From JBFWNG01 sp050251195 (lineage in GTDB: Bacteria > Bdellovibrionota_B > Oligoflexia > Oligoflexales > Oligoflexaceae), in NCBI GenBank assembly GCA_050251195.1, contig JBFWNG010000002.1, forward strand, positions 186,001 to 250,000: 64,000 bases of DNA. The letters are read 5' to 3'. The translations under genes and the position numbers were made by a program. Every line of letters begins with the position of its first letter. The stretch's first letter is position 1. Under the pieces are notes generated by a model. The model made no database searches. It saw nothing but the letters and a program-made list of their open reading frames with translations, and was not told where the DNA came from. This document shows, piece after piece, positions 9,076-17,586 of the stretch.

Positions 9076-9982
9076 TGGTCTTTGCTACTTTTTTTGATCG
9101 GGCAGCCTTCTTTGGTTTTTTGGCTGTTGGGGTTTCCTCAGCGACCGGCTTTTCTGCTTTGGTCGGGGTGAATTCGTCGATGACCATCGCGGCACCGATT
9201 TTTTCGAGGCTATTGGCAACGGCTTCGCCGAGCGAAGCGTAATTATCTACGTTGTCGTTGTACTTCGATAGAACATAACTCGAAAGCGCCCGTAACCCCA
9301 CTTCCCAATTTTGACTGCGCTCTTCCGCAAGTTCGCGCAAGCCCTTCATGCTCATATAGAGCTGTTCGAGATTGTGGGCGCGCTTTCGCACTTTATTGAC
9401 CATGTCGATGTTAACTTCTTGCAGAACGCGTTCTTGTCGCTCGATCATTTTTTTGAGCCGCATGTTTTCACGCTGAAACCCGTCGTTTTGTTCTTTGGCG
9501 GTCTTGAGTTCGGTTCTGAGCGTCGCCGCCTCTTTGGCGACTTGGTCGTGTTTGCTCCCGAATTCCCGTCCCAAGTTTTCTCTGAGCTTGATCCGCTCGG
9601 CTTCGGAGGTCCGAAGTTGCTCCGTTAGACTCTTTACTTGTTCATCGAGATTTGCCGACGTTCTTTCTTTAACGTGTTGCTGACGCTTTTGTTCTTCGGT
9701 CGAAGCCTCCAACTCGCGAATTCTCTTTGCATGGCGCGAGCGATTCTCCTCGATCATCGCGTCAAGCTTTTGGGATCGGGACAGCAGAAAGGTGTTTTGA
9801 TCCACCAGCTCCTTGGCGGTCTTATCCAACTCAAAATAAGCTTTCTTGCCGGCTTCAAACCTTTTAGCGGCGTCCGTTAGAAAGAGTTTCAGCGTTTGGA
9901 TACGAAAATAAAGAAAAGTTGCAACGAGGCCGAGTACGGCTGAGATGATATATCCAAGGAAAAAGGGAAAGTCAGATACCAT
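9065..9982 (-). CDS. Membrane-anchored coiled-coil protein, unknown function
   Basis: 305 aa. One N-terminal transmembrane helix (about residues 5-26) is followed by a long Glu/Lys/Gln-rich coiled coil (about 35-205), a conserved-looking helical segment (GLRELAEERSQNWEVGLRAL) and a Lys/Ala/Pro-rich basic tail. The layout recalls RmuC-like or structural coiled-coil proteins, but no nuclease motif is visible, so I leave it unnamed. AGGAG lies 5-6 nt before the ATG. It sits 28 bp after the AMP nucleosidase gene and overlaps trmH by 11 bp. Confidence 0.8.
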   Translation of the reverse strand: MVSDFPFFLGYIISAVLGLVATFLYFRIQTLKLFLTDAAKRFEAGKKAYFELDKTAKELVDQNTFLLSRSQKLDAMIEENRSRHAKRIRELEASTEEQKRQQHVKERTSANLDEQVKSLTEQLRTSEAERIKLRENLGREFGSKHDQVAKEAATLRTELKTAKEQNDGFQRENMRLKKMIERQERVLQEVNIDMVNKVRKRAHNLEQLYMSMKGLRELAEERSQNWEVGLRALSSYVLSKYNDNVDNYASLGEAVANSLEKIGAAMVIDEFTPTKAEKPVAEETPTAKKPKKAARSKKVAKTNEL

Positions 9983-10010
9983 AGCTCCTCTCCTTTTGCT
10001 GAGTTGAGGA

Positions 10011-10790
10011 TTAGTAATGAAAGTGTTTTATGGGTTCGCCTTTCTTTCCAATCTCTGTCATGGCCCGGATACCGATGTCAATATGTATGTCAACAAAGTC
10101 GTGGGTGACCTTCTTGTCGCTTTCCTCGGTTTTGACGCCTTCCGGCGTCATGGGCATATCGGAGACGAGAAGCAAGGCCCCGCGCGATATTTCGTTTGCG
10201 ATGCCTACGCTGAACAAAGTTGCGGTCTCCATATCAATGGCAATCGCGCGATATTCTAAAAGTTCTTTTTTGAAGTCCTCGTCGTGCTCCCACACCCGGC
10301 GGTTGGTCGTATAAATAACGCCGGTTCGGTACTCGAGCTTGGCTTCGACGATTTTCTCTGAAACAAATTTATGTAGCTTAAACGAAGGCAAAGCAGGAAC
10401 CGCTTTCGGCAGATAGTCGTCGGAAGTTCCTTCGCCTCGGATGGCTGCTATGGGAAGAATGAAGTGGCCGATCTCTGCCGCCTTTTTAATGCCTCCGCAC
10501 TTGCCAAGGAACAAGACCCCCTTGGGATTTATCGCACTGAGCAAGTCCATGATCGTCGCGGCGTTTGCGGAACCAATTCCAAAGTTTACCATGGTCAGAT
10601 TGTCTTTGTTGGTACAAGTCTGCATGGGCCGGTCCATCCCCAAAACCGGTGCGTTGAATCTCTTCGAGAAACGTTGCACGTAGCCGCTGAAATTGGTCAG
10701 CAAAATATATTCGCCAAACCCGTCGAGGGGAGTTCCCGTGTATCGAGGTAACCAGCTTTTGACGATTTCAATTTTGGTTTTTAACGCCAT
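10011..10790 (-). CDS. amn: AMP nucleosidase
   Basis: 259 aa from the ATG at 10790, which has GAGG 5-6 nt upstream; the open frame continues upstream to 10898 inside the moeB-like gene and is rejected. The fold is that of nucleoside phosphorylases (GVLFLGKCGGIK, AIDMETATLFSVG, LLVSDMPM). The MRP-type loop and overall length match the short AMP nucleosidases, which hydrolyse AMP to adenine and ribose-5-phosphate. Another purine nucleosidase specificity is possible. It is part of the moeB-amn-coiled coil-trmH run on the minus strand. Confidence 0.87.
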   Translation of the reverse strand: MALKTKIEIVKSWLPRYTGTPLDGFGEYILLTNFSGYVQRFSKRFNAPVLGMDRPMQTCTNKDNLTMVNFGIGSANAATIMDLLSAINPKGVLFLGKCGGIKKAAEIGHFILPIAAIRGEGTSDDYLPKAVPALPSFKLHKFVSEKIVEAKLEYRTGVIYTTNRRVWEHDEDFKKELLEYRAIAIDMETATLFSVGIANEISRGALLLVSDMPMTPEGVKTEESDKKVTHDFVDIHIDIGIRAMTEIGKKGEPIKHFHY

Positions 10791-10855
10791 AAGAACCTCA
10801 AGCCCAATTTTCGTGAAGTCTATGGGACTAGAATAACGAACTTTTTTGAACAAAT

Positions 10856-11980
10856 CTATTTTATAGTTGGCAAAAGGGGTTGGCTCTCGCTTTTCCAAGC
10901 GTTTATTCCGCCCATGAGACTCTTGAACTGGCTGAGTCCCTGGGCGTTCAAGGTCTCGGCGAGTCTTAGGCTGCGTCGTCCGCTTTGGCAGTACAAAATT
11001 ATTTGATCTGATTTCTCGGCGAAATCTTCCACATGTTCGACGAATGTTCGCTGGGGACTAAGATACGCTCCGGGCAGCATTTCCGTTTGCTCGTAGGACT
11101 CGCGGATGTCGATTATGCTAAGCGCTGGTTCGCGCTCTCGCAAAGCCTGCAGTTCGGAGACGGTAACTTCGAGGAAGTGGCGTTCATGAGGTTTTTCCGC
11201 ATGATGCGAAAGATCAGACCGAGTCGCCAGCGGACTGCAGATAACACAAGAATCGTCAGAACCCACGCGAAGCGAGCCAAAACGCAATTTCAGGGCGTCA
11301 TAAGTGATGAGTCTGCCGACGGCAGGTTCACCAATCTTCGCGAGCCACTTAATCGCCTCGGTTGCCTGTAGGGACCCGACCGTTGCCGGTAATACGCCTA
11401 ATACGCCTGTCTCGGCACAGTTGGGCGCAAGCTCGCGAGGCGGCGGCTCAGGGAAAAGACAGCGATAGCATGGCCTGCCCTCAGTTGGACTAAAGATCGA
11501 AACCTGCCCTTCGAACTGAAAAACTGCCCCGTGAACAAAGGTCTTCTTAAGCAAAACGCACGCATCGTTAATAAGGTATCGCGTTGGAAAATTATCAGAA
11601 CAATCTATGATCAGGTCGTACTCCGAAAATATAGATTCGGCATTGCATGCTTCTAATCTGGCGTCGAGAGCCCGCACCTCGATGAAGGGATTGAGAGCTC
11701 TTAGCCTCACCGCGGCAAGATCGGCTTTCCTTTGGCCCACGTCCGCATACTGATAAAGAATCTGCCGATGCAAATTCGAGATATCGACCGTGTCGTGATC
11801 GAGAATTCCCAGAGTGCCCACCCCGGCGGCCGCCAGATAAAGGCTACAGGGAGCCCCAAGGCCGCCCGCCCCAACCACAAGTACTCGCGCGGCTTTGAGA
11901 CGAAGCTGTCCCTCGTCCCCGACTTGGGGCAGTAGCAGATGCTTTTGATAAAATTGCTTTTCTTGCGGGCTCAGGTCCAT
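10856..11980 (-). CDS. moeB: MoeB/ThiF-type adenylyltransferase fused to a rhodanese domain
   Basis: 374 aa. The N-terminal E1-like domain (about 1-250) has VVGAGGLGAPCSLYLAAAG for ATP binding, DISNLHRQILY, and two zinc pairs, CYRC and CVIC. NCAETGVLGVLPATVGS surrounds the usual catalytic cysteine region. The C-terminal rhodanese domain (about 270-374) has the active loop CQSGRRS. Such proteins adenylate and thiolate the C-terminus of MoaD, ThiS or similar sulfur carriers. No carrier gene is nearby, so the pathway (molybdopterin, thiamine or another) is not decided. GAAGG precedes the ATG. Confidence 0.92.
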   Translation of the reverse strand: MDLSPQEKQFYQKHLLLPQVGDEGQLRLKAARVLVVGAGGLGAPCSLYLAAAGVGTLGILDHDTVDISNLHRQILYQYADVGQRKADLAAVRLRALNPFIEVRALDARLEACNAESIFSEYDLIIDCSDNFPTRYLINDACVLLKKTFVHGAVFQFEGQVSIFSPTEGRPCYRCLFPEPPPRELAPNCAETGVLGVLPATVGSLQATEAIKWLAKIGEPAVGRLITYDALKLRFGSLRVGSDDSCVICSPLATRSDLSHHAEKPHERHFLEVTVSELQALREREPALSIIDIRESYEQTEMLPGAYLSPQRTFVEHVEDFAEKSDQIILYCQSGRRSLRLAETLNAQGLSQFKSLMGGINAWKSESQPLLPTIK

Positions 11981-12076
11981 GCTTTGCCTTCATCGATGGA
12001 AAATACCTAGCATTTTTCACAACGTTATAGTAAGAGCTTTTATCTACAAACTGCCCGGCTCGCTGGGTAGACGAAT

Positions 12077-12163
12077 GCCGGCGTGATGAAATGGTAGACA
12101 TGTCAGACTCAAAATCTGATGGGCCCTGCGCCTGTGCCGGTTCAAGTCCGGCCGCCGGTACCA
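12077..12163 (+). tRNA. tRNA-Leu (anticodon CAA)
   Basis: 87 nt with encoded CCA. Acceptor arms GCCGGCG and CGCCGGT pair (one G-U at the end). The anticodon arm is TCAGA-CTCAAAA-TCTGA, giving anticodon CAA. There is a long class II variable arm (GGGCCCTGCGCC region), and the T arm is GCCGG-TTCAAGT-CCGGC. The D arm has the GAAATGGTAGACA typical of tRNA-Leu. It stands alone between the divergently oriented moeB-like gene and msrB. Confidence 0.95.
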
Positions 12164-12221
12164 ACTCATCCGCCACTGAAATCAACTTCAACAAGGTGTC
12201 CAAGGTCATCCTTATCGCCCC

Positions 12222-12267
12222 CCGTCATCCTAAGCACCCCTTCATCCTGAGCGAAGCGAAGGATCTC
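12222..12267. repeat. Dispersed intergenic repeat, copy 2 (CATCCTGAGCGAAGCG type)
   Basis: A full copy of the CATCCTGAGCGAAGCGAAG core followed by GATCTC lies at 12241-12267. A partial copy (CCGTCATCCTAAGC) lies just before it at 12222-12235. It is located between the tRNA-Leu gene and msrB. Confidence 0.75.
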
Positions 12268-12361
12268 CAAACCATTCTCATTTAATTCTCCTCACATCCT
12301 GTTTAAAATATACTCCAGTACGAGGCCCCCATGACGCCTCCTTAGAAAAAAGGCACCACTT

Positions 12362-12901
12362 ATGCTAAAAACTCTAATCAGCGCTTTGCTAGTCCTTCTT
12401 CCCCTCGTAGCAACGGCAACCGAAAAAAAAGGATGGGATATGAAAACCTTCTCCAAACCCAGCACAGAAGAGCTTAAAAAAAACCTTAGTGAGGAACAAT
12501 TCGAAGTAACGCAAGAAGCCGGAACGGAACGCGCTTTTAGCAACGCATACTGGGACAACAAGCGTCCGGGAATATACGTTGACGTTGTTTCCGGAGAACC
12601 GTTGTTCAGCTCTCTCGACAAATTTGATTCCGGCACGGGCTGGCCGAGCTTCACTCGACCGCTTGATTCGTCGAACATCGTTGAAAAGACGGATCACAAA
12701 TTTTTTATGAAACGAACCGAAGTGCGGTCGAAACACGCCGACTCGCATTTGGGCCATGTTTTCGACGACGGGCCAAAACCAACCGGGCTGCGCTATTGTA
12801 TGAACTCCGCATCCTTGCGTTTCATCCCCGTAGACGACCTGGAAAAAGAAGGATACGGCGAGTACAAAAAGTTGTTTGAGGGAAAACCAAATGAGCAATA
12901 A
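12362..12901 (+). CDS. msrB: Peptide-methionine (R)-S-oxide reductase with signal peptide
   Basis: 179 aa. An N-terminal signal peptide (about 1-19, ending VATAT) predicts export. The MsrB fold is clear: FDSGTGWPSFTRPLD, SHLGHVFDDGP and RYCMNSASLRFIP, the last holding the catalytic cysteine. That is the only cysteine in the mature protein. The zinc-binding CxxC pairs are absent (VDVVSG replaces one), and the usual resolving cysteine in the GWPSF motif is Thr, so recycling must use another thiol donor. The 3' end overlaps msrA by 11 bp. Confidence 0.94.
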   Translation: MLKTLISALLVLLPLVATATEKKGWDMKTFSKPSTEELKKNLSEEQFEVTQEAGTERAFSNAYWDNKRPGIYVDVVSGEPLFSSLDKFDSGTGWPSFTRPLDSSNIVEKTDHKFFMKRTEVRSKHADSHLGHVFDDGPKPTGLRYCMNSASLRFIPVDDLEKEGYGEYKKLFEGKPNEQ

Positions 12902-13385
12902 AACCGAAACCGCCACCCTAGCTGGCGGTTGCTTCTGGGGCGTGGAAGAATTAATTCGAGAAAAAGACGGAGTACTTTCGACCAAAGTCGGCTACACCGG
13001 CGGCAAAACGACGAACCCAACCTACGAGCAAGTCAAGACAGGCAAAACCGGTCACGCGGAAGCAATCCAGATCACGTTCGACCCTGCAATCCTGTCCTAC
13101 GACGAACTCCTACAGTTCTTCTTTCGCCTCCATGATCCGACAACCCTAAACCGCCAAGGCAACGACCTCGGCTCCCAATATCGTTCGGAAATATTCTACC
13201 ACTCCGACACCCAGCGCCTCACCGCCGAACAAGTCAAAAAATCCGTCGACGAATCAGGCAAGTGGAAAAACAAGGTAGTCACAACAATAAGCCCCTATCA
13301 ACAATTCCACGACGCCGAAGACTACCACCAAAAATACCTAGAGAAAAATCCCGGCGGTTACACCTGCCATTTCCTCAGGGACTAA
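12891..13385 (+). CDS. msrA: Peptide-methionine (S)-S-oxide reductase
   Basis: 164 aa from the ATG at 12891, with GAGGG about 7 nt upstream; an alternative start at 12876 lies deeper inside msrB. The catalytic motif GGCFWGVEE (Cys14) is at the N-terminus, with the family segments TKVGYTGGKT, GHAEAIQITFDP and GSQYRSEIFYH. No signal peptide is present, unlike its partner MsrB. It is translationally coupled to msrB and followed by an intrinsic terminator. Confidence 0.95.
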   Translation: MSNKTETATLAGGCFWGVEELIREKDGVLSTKVGYTGGKTTNPTYEQVKTGKTGHAEAIQITFDPAILSYDELLQFFFRLHDPTTLNRQGNDLGSQYRSEIFYHSDTQRLTAEQVKKSVDESGKWKNKVVTTISPYQQFHDAEDYHQKYLEKNPGGYTCHFLRD

Positions 13386-13390
13386 CCCCG

Positions 13391-13416
13391 TTTTCCTGCT
13401 CCAGCGCAGGTTTTTT
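13391..13416 (+). terminator. Intrinsic terminator of msrB-msrA (member of hairpin repeat family)
   Basis: CCTGC (13395-13399), loop TCCAGC, GCAGG (13406-13410), then TTTTTT. It starts 10 bp after the msrA stop. The core is a relative of the perfect hairpins at 15255-15276 and 18290-18311. Confidence 0.8.
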
Positions 13417-13885
13417 AGAACAGCAATCGCTGCTCAGCTCATTTTCTCCAGAAAGGGATCAACCGCTTCACCAAAACCTGTTCCGGCGCAGTTTTTTCGA
13501 ATGGGGAATAATTCAAGAGCTGCCGGCGGTTTACCGCAGAGGGAATACCTTCGAAGCATAGGTGCGCTTGTCCCGTTTGAAAGGAAATATTCTTGCCCTT
13601 TTGTTCACGTTGATAGCTCCGACCAGAACCTTGAGCACGCTCGTTTTCATGGCAAAACTTCAGCCATACTCCGACTCCAGATAAAACGAGCTCATACCAG
13701 CCCATCACATCGCGGTTCGGGTTCAGTTAAACGGTTGTCCGGAAAAAGGCAACTTAGCCCGATCTCGAAACTTGACCATCATTCAAAGAATCAAGCGAGC
13801 ACCGTCGGACCGACCTCGGGAAAGAAATAATTTTCTCTCGACTTTGATACACAAGCCCAGGCCCACGAAACAAGCAAACCCAGAA
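13417..13885. other. 469-bp stretch without a supported gene
   Basis: Lies between the msr terminator and the 3' end of the HNH gene. It holds a degenerate copy of the terminator-like repeat at 13473-13496 (AAAACCTG ... CGCAGTTTTTT). An open frame on the minus strand (13439-13708) encodes 89 residues with no recognisable family, and the hairpin runs through its 3' part, so I do not call it a gene. It may be eroded coding sequence. Confidence 0.5.
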
Positions 13886-14974
13886 TCAAGCCGGAACATA
13901 CTCAGCGACCTTTTCCTTCCCGTAATGTAAGACAGCACGATAGAGATTATGGGACTTACAAAGTATGGTGACGTTCGATTCGCTATTATCACCGCCCTTG
14001 CCGCGCGGCCGAATGTGCTCCAGTTCTAGTCGTCTCCGCTCCCGACATCGTTTGCCTTCAGGACTAACGTATGTGCATTGATGCTCTGCTCGTTCAAGGG
14101 CCTGATCTTTGACCTTCGTTGTTATTTTTTTGGGAACCGACTCCTCAGCCTTTATGGGCTTTGACTGAGAATCGCTCTTCTTCCGCGCAACCTTTTCCTG
14201 CCTTCTTATTTGCCTCCGTTTCGGATCCTTTTTCTCCAACAAAGCTTCAAGAGCCAGGTCAAGAATCTCTTCTAGACGCTGAGCTCCCAACAGCTGCTTC
14301 GCGCGTTCCAACTTCTTCTCGATTTTCGAATCGATAGAGAATCGAAGACAGGTCCTTTCCGCCGACAAAGGTCTCACTTCTTCTTTTGCTCTTTCCGTCG
14401 ACCTCGTAGCGGGCATATTCGTGAAAAAATCATCGAAGTTACTCAACGATACGCCACAATTTGCACCTGCCACAGACTCACTGTGTTGTTGTTCGGTCCG
14501 AGGCGAAGACGCCGGAGCCTTCAAGTGTCTTACCGACTCTTTGACATCAACCTGTGGTTCCCATCCCACGATGATCCGCTTGACCTCTTCTTTGCTCTTG
14601 CCTTTGCATTGTTGAATTTGCGCGAGCGAAGTCTCCTCTTTCAATTTTGGCGCAATCATCGCCGCAGTCGTCAAACTCAGTTGCTTATCCCGCAACGCCT
14701 CGACGAGAACAGGATATCTCTTTGCGACACGGGCAATCTGCATTCGTCTGTAAGCGGAGAATTCAGTGAGGCAAAAGTGCTCCACACAATATACCATCAG
14801 ACTGCTGTAACCCATCTGGACATGAAGGCGTCTTGTAGAAATCTCGCTAAGGAGCAAAATAAAATCGGCCTGTAGGTGACGCTCCTTCTGAAACACGCGA
14901 TCAATAGTCTCAGTAATCTCAAAGTTGGATAGTTTTTCAATAACAGAAATTCGCTTTTGGTTTGCTTCGTTCAT
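13886..14974 (-). CDS. DUF222-like protein with C-terminal HNH nuclease domain
   Basis: 362 aa. The N-terminal about 150 residues are helical (GYSSLMVYC, YRRMQIARVAKRYP, LSLTTAAMIAP), as in the DUF222/HNH proteins that are multicopy in Bdellovibrio-type genomes. A Lys/Arg-rich linker follows. The C-terminal HNH domain has cysteines in CTYVSPEGKRC and CKSHN, with LEHIRPRGKGG as the catalytic core. Likely a DNA nuclease; the family role (mobile-element, repair or defence) is unsettled. I prefer the second ATG (14974), which has AAGGAG 6 nt upstream; the first ATG touches that site. Monocistronic. Confidence 0.85.
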   Translation of the reverse strand: MNEANQKRISVIEKLSNFEITETIDRVFQKERHLQADFILLLSEISTRRLHVQMGYSSLMVYCVEHFCLTEFSAYRRMQIARVAKRYPVLVEALRDKQLSLTTAAMIAPKLKEETSLAQIQQCKGKSKEEVKRIIVGWEPQVDVKESVRHLKAPASSPRTEQQHSESVAGANCGVSLSNFDDFFTNMPATRSTERAKEEVRPLSAERTCLRFSIDSKIEKKLERAKQLLGAQRLEEILDLALEALLEKKDPKRRQIRRQEKVARKKSDSQSKPIKAEESVPKKITTKVKDQALERAEHQCTYVSPEGKRCRERRRLELEHIRPRGKGGDNSESNVTILCKSHNLYRAVLHYGKEKVAEYVPA

Positions 14975-15249
14975 GAACATCTCCTTTGAAACGAAAGTTT
15001 TGCCGAACTCGTTATAACATGGAGAAAAACGGCGCTTGTTTTGTGGTCTAGAATCGATTTTTCGTGGGTTCAGTCGTCGGCAGTATCGTGGGCAAAAAAA
15101 GGAGCGTCAAACACCGTATACGCAAGTTATAGAGCCCACATATGAGACTTAGGAGGAAAAAGTTTTTGATAAGAAAAATTGGTCTCAAGACCTGTCAAGC
15201 GACATTTGTTTTGTCGCAAAAAGTTCTTCCGAAAAAATTGTGAGCCGTG
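14975..15249. other. 275-bp intergenic region
   Basis: Contains the upstream region of the HNH gene and the downstream side of the histidine kinase terminator. I see no RNA gene, ORF or clear promoter box pair in it. Confidence 0.4.
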
Positions 15250-15276
15250 TTAAAAAACCTGCGCTGGCGCAGGTTT
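15246..15276 (-). terminator. Terminator hairpin overlapping the histidine kinase 3' end
   Basis: Perfect 10-bp inverted repeat AAACCTGCGC/GCGCAGGTTT with a 2-nt centre at 15255-15276. On the minus strand it is followed by TTTTTTAACACGG. The stop codon TAA of the kinase gene (15250-15252) lies in the T-tract, and the hairpin encodes its last eight residues. Confidence 0.8.
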
Positions 15277-17586
15277 GGATGTGTCTAACTGATTTAGAAT
15301 CGTTACTAGTTGGCTTAACGACTGAGGTGCCTTCGCTATCACAGTGTCGATTGCTACGGCGAGCTCGTTCGATTGAAGCAAGCCATCGGTGCTCAAAAAA
15401 ACAGGAATATCCTCGCGAAGGTTCTTTATATTCTTTGCCACGTCCACTCCATTAAAAGTTGACTTCTCAAAGACTAGGTCAGTAATAACCAGAAAGAGAT
15501 CGGATAGGAATTTTGGAGACTTCGAGAGAAATATCTCAAATTCTTCGAACCTGCCAAACGTAATGACATTGGCCTCGTTCGACAGGACTTCTTTCCAGCA
15601 ATAAAGGACGAGCGGGCTGTCATCCAGGATAACAATTTTAGGTTTACTAACTTTCGTGACCCCTGGAGGGACTGGTTGCAGCGCACCGGTAGTCCTAATG
15701 TCCGTCGTTACGGCTTCTTGAGAGAGTTCCCCAACGGCAGTTTCGTGGGTCTTTGCGACGAGATCCAAATTGAAACGAGAACTGTGTGTTTCTAATGGAA
15801 TGTTTTTTTCTTTTTCCATTTTGCTGTCGATGGGCAAAGTAAAGAAAAATTCAACAGAACCTTCCGGAAATTCAACTGTCTTAGACGATCTGCACCATAT
15901 TGTCCCACCATGCGCAATCACAATTTTCTCCGCGATGGCAAGCCCCAATCCTGTTCCGTTCTTCTTTCCTCTCGTATAAAAAACCTGGAAGAGTTCGGTT
16001 AAATATTTGTTTTCGATAAAAGAACCAGAATTCCCGATGCAAATTTCTACTAGAGAACCGTACTCCTGAGTTTTAAACCACATTTCTCCTTTATAGCTCA
16101 TAGCTTGTACGGCATTTGTAATTATGTTCGAAAAGACCCGGAGTATCTTTTGAACATGAACTGAGATTAGATGGGTATGTTTATAGTTGTAACTCAGCTC
16201 TATATCGGACTGAGGATAAATGTGGAACGCTTCTATAAGAGCTGTTTGAATTAGGGTTTGGATGCATACAGGTTCAAGGACTAAGTTTTTGGACGTTGAA
16301 CCAATCTCCATCACGTCCGTTATAAGGCCGTCCACTCTGCCGGCAGCCCTTTCGACTTCGCTCACCACCTTGTCGAGAAGTCCCTTCTTTGTTTGGGAAT
16401 CATCTCCCAGTGCCCTAAGAGCGATGCGGAAGATTGAAAAGGGCTTGCGAACATCATGAGCAAACATCTCGGTCATTCGCGCTATAGCTTCTGACCTCTG
16501 CGCATTTAACAACTTTTTCTGATCCGCTCTCAGGCGGGCCGCCATGGCGTCGAATGCTTCCGAAAGACGTGCTAACTCATCTTTTGCTGATGGTAGATCA
16601 AACGTTAATTCATCTGTTGAAAAAATATGATTTAACTTCTCCGTCATAGCATCGATATTGCTCACGAGCCGTCTAGAGAGGCTAAGAGACAAAAACAAAC
16701 TTAATATAAGGCTTAAGCAAAGTACAAAAAGGAGCAGATCCTGATTTTCAGATTTATCGCGCACTAAATCTTCTTTTGAAATGCTCGCCACCAATGTGTA
16801 GTGATAATCGCCGTCTGCTGACGGATTTTGGACGTTGCTATTGGCATCGACCGTTACTTGGGTTCCTGTTACCATCTCGTTTTCAGATTCGAGAGGGCCG
16901 GTGTCGCCTTTCCTGGAAACAGACTTCAATGCAACGCGAGGGTTGAAGTCGGAAACAAGTCCAGCCCCGACGGTACCTAACGCCATTCCGTTCGCATCGT
17001 AAAGGGTAAGCATCCTAACTTTGGGATCTCCCTTGAGCGCCTTTTGGAGTGTTTCAGCGATAAAGTCAGCCCGTACTCCTACTTCGATAATACTTTGGCG
17101 ATCGGCGCTCGGCACTAACAGAAACTTGAAAGGCTGTGGTTCGGGCTTAGGAGGAATGATCGGTGTTTTTTCTAGGTCACTCGCCCCAGTTATGAGTTCT
17201 TTGTATTTTGGACTGAAGGTAAACAGATTAGGTATTAAGGAAGGATCTTCGTTAGTGGAACGATAGAAGCGTCCGTTTTTATCAATTAAAAAAATATGAG
17301 TGACGCCAATTTCACGAGCGAGGGTTTTCAGTTCCGACACGGTCAAATTTTTATTCTTAGAAAGTCTTTCGCGCACGAGCATGGCAGCATTCTTCATCAG
17401 AAGATCAGTGTTTTTCTCCACCTGTACCAAGGTGTACCCTAGCGCATCAGTTAGAGATGTGTATCGCTCCACGAACGCTTTGTGCTGAGCTTGTTCAAAA
17501 AAATAGGTTAGGCTTAAAGCAACAGAAATTATTGCGAAGAGGGTAGTCAGATATGCGCAGATAAATATTTTATGGGCAAATTTCAC
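15250..17586 (-). CDS. Hybrid sensor histidine kinase with C-terminal receiver domain
   Basis: 778 aa. Layout: TM1 (about 8-28), extracytoplasmic sensor region (about 30-275, Cache-like spacing), TM2 (about 283-305), HAMP (about 306-360), dimerisation/phosphoacceptor helix with HDVRKPFS, HATPase (NIITNAVQAM N box, GTGLGLAI G box), then a receiver domain with the acidic pair ILDDS, the phosphoacceptor Asp in VITDLVF and Lys in VIAKAPQ. The H box is of the HDxRxP type. No DNA-binding output domain is present, so phosphotransfer to another protein is likely. The start overlaps the upstream cupin gene by 4 bp (ATGA). The 3' end lies inside its own terminator. Confidence 0.92.
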   Translation of the reverse strand: MKFAHKIFICAYLTTLFAIISVALSLTYFFEQAQHKAFVERYTSLTDALGYTLVQVEKNTDLLMKNAAMLVRERLSKNKNLTVSELKTLAREIGVTHIFLIDKNGRFYRSTNEDPSLIPNLFTFSPKYKELITGASDLEKTPIIPPKPEPQPFKFLLVPSADRQSIIEVGVRADFIAETLQKALKGDPKVRMLTLYDANGMALGTVGAGLVSDFNPRVALKSVSRKGDTGPLESENEMVTGTQVTVDANSNVQNPSADGDYHYTLVASISKEDLVRDKSENQDLLLFVLCLSLILSLFLSLSLSRRLVSNIDAMTEKLNHIFSTDELTFDLPSAKDELARLSEAFDAMAARLRADQKKLLNAQRSEAIARMTEMFAHDVRKPFSIFRIALRALGDDSQTKKGLLDKVVSEVERAAGRVDGLITDVMEIGSTSKNLVLEPVCIQTLIQTALIEAFHIYPQSDIELSYNYKHTHLISVHVQKILRVFSNIITNAVQAMSYKGEMWFKTQEYGSLVEICIGNSGSFIENKYLTELFQVFYTRGKKNGTGLGLAIAEKIVIAHGGTIWCRSSKTVEFPEGSVEFFFTLPIDSKMEKEKNIPLETHSSRFNLDLVAKTHETAVGELSQEAVTTDIRTTGALQPVPPGVTKVSKPKIVILDDSPLVLYCWKEVLSNEANVITFGRFEEFEIFLSKSPKFLSDLFLVITDLVFEKSTFNGVDVAKNIKNLREDIPVFLSTDGLLQSNELAVAIDTVIAKAPQSLSQLVTILNQLDTSKPAPAQVF

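Noticed and set aside
13439..13708. 89-residue minus-strand frame downstream of the HNH gene
   Set aside because: No family, no clear ribosome site, and a terminator-like repeat passes through it.
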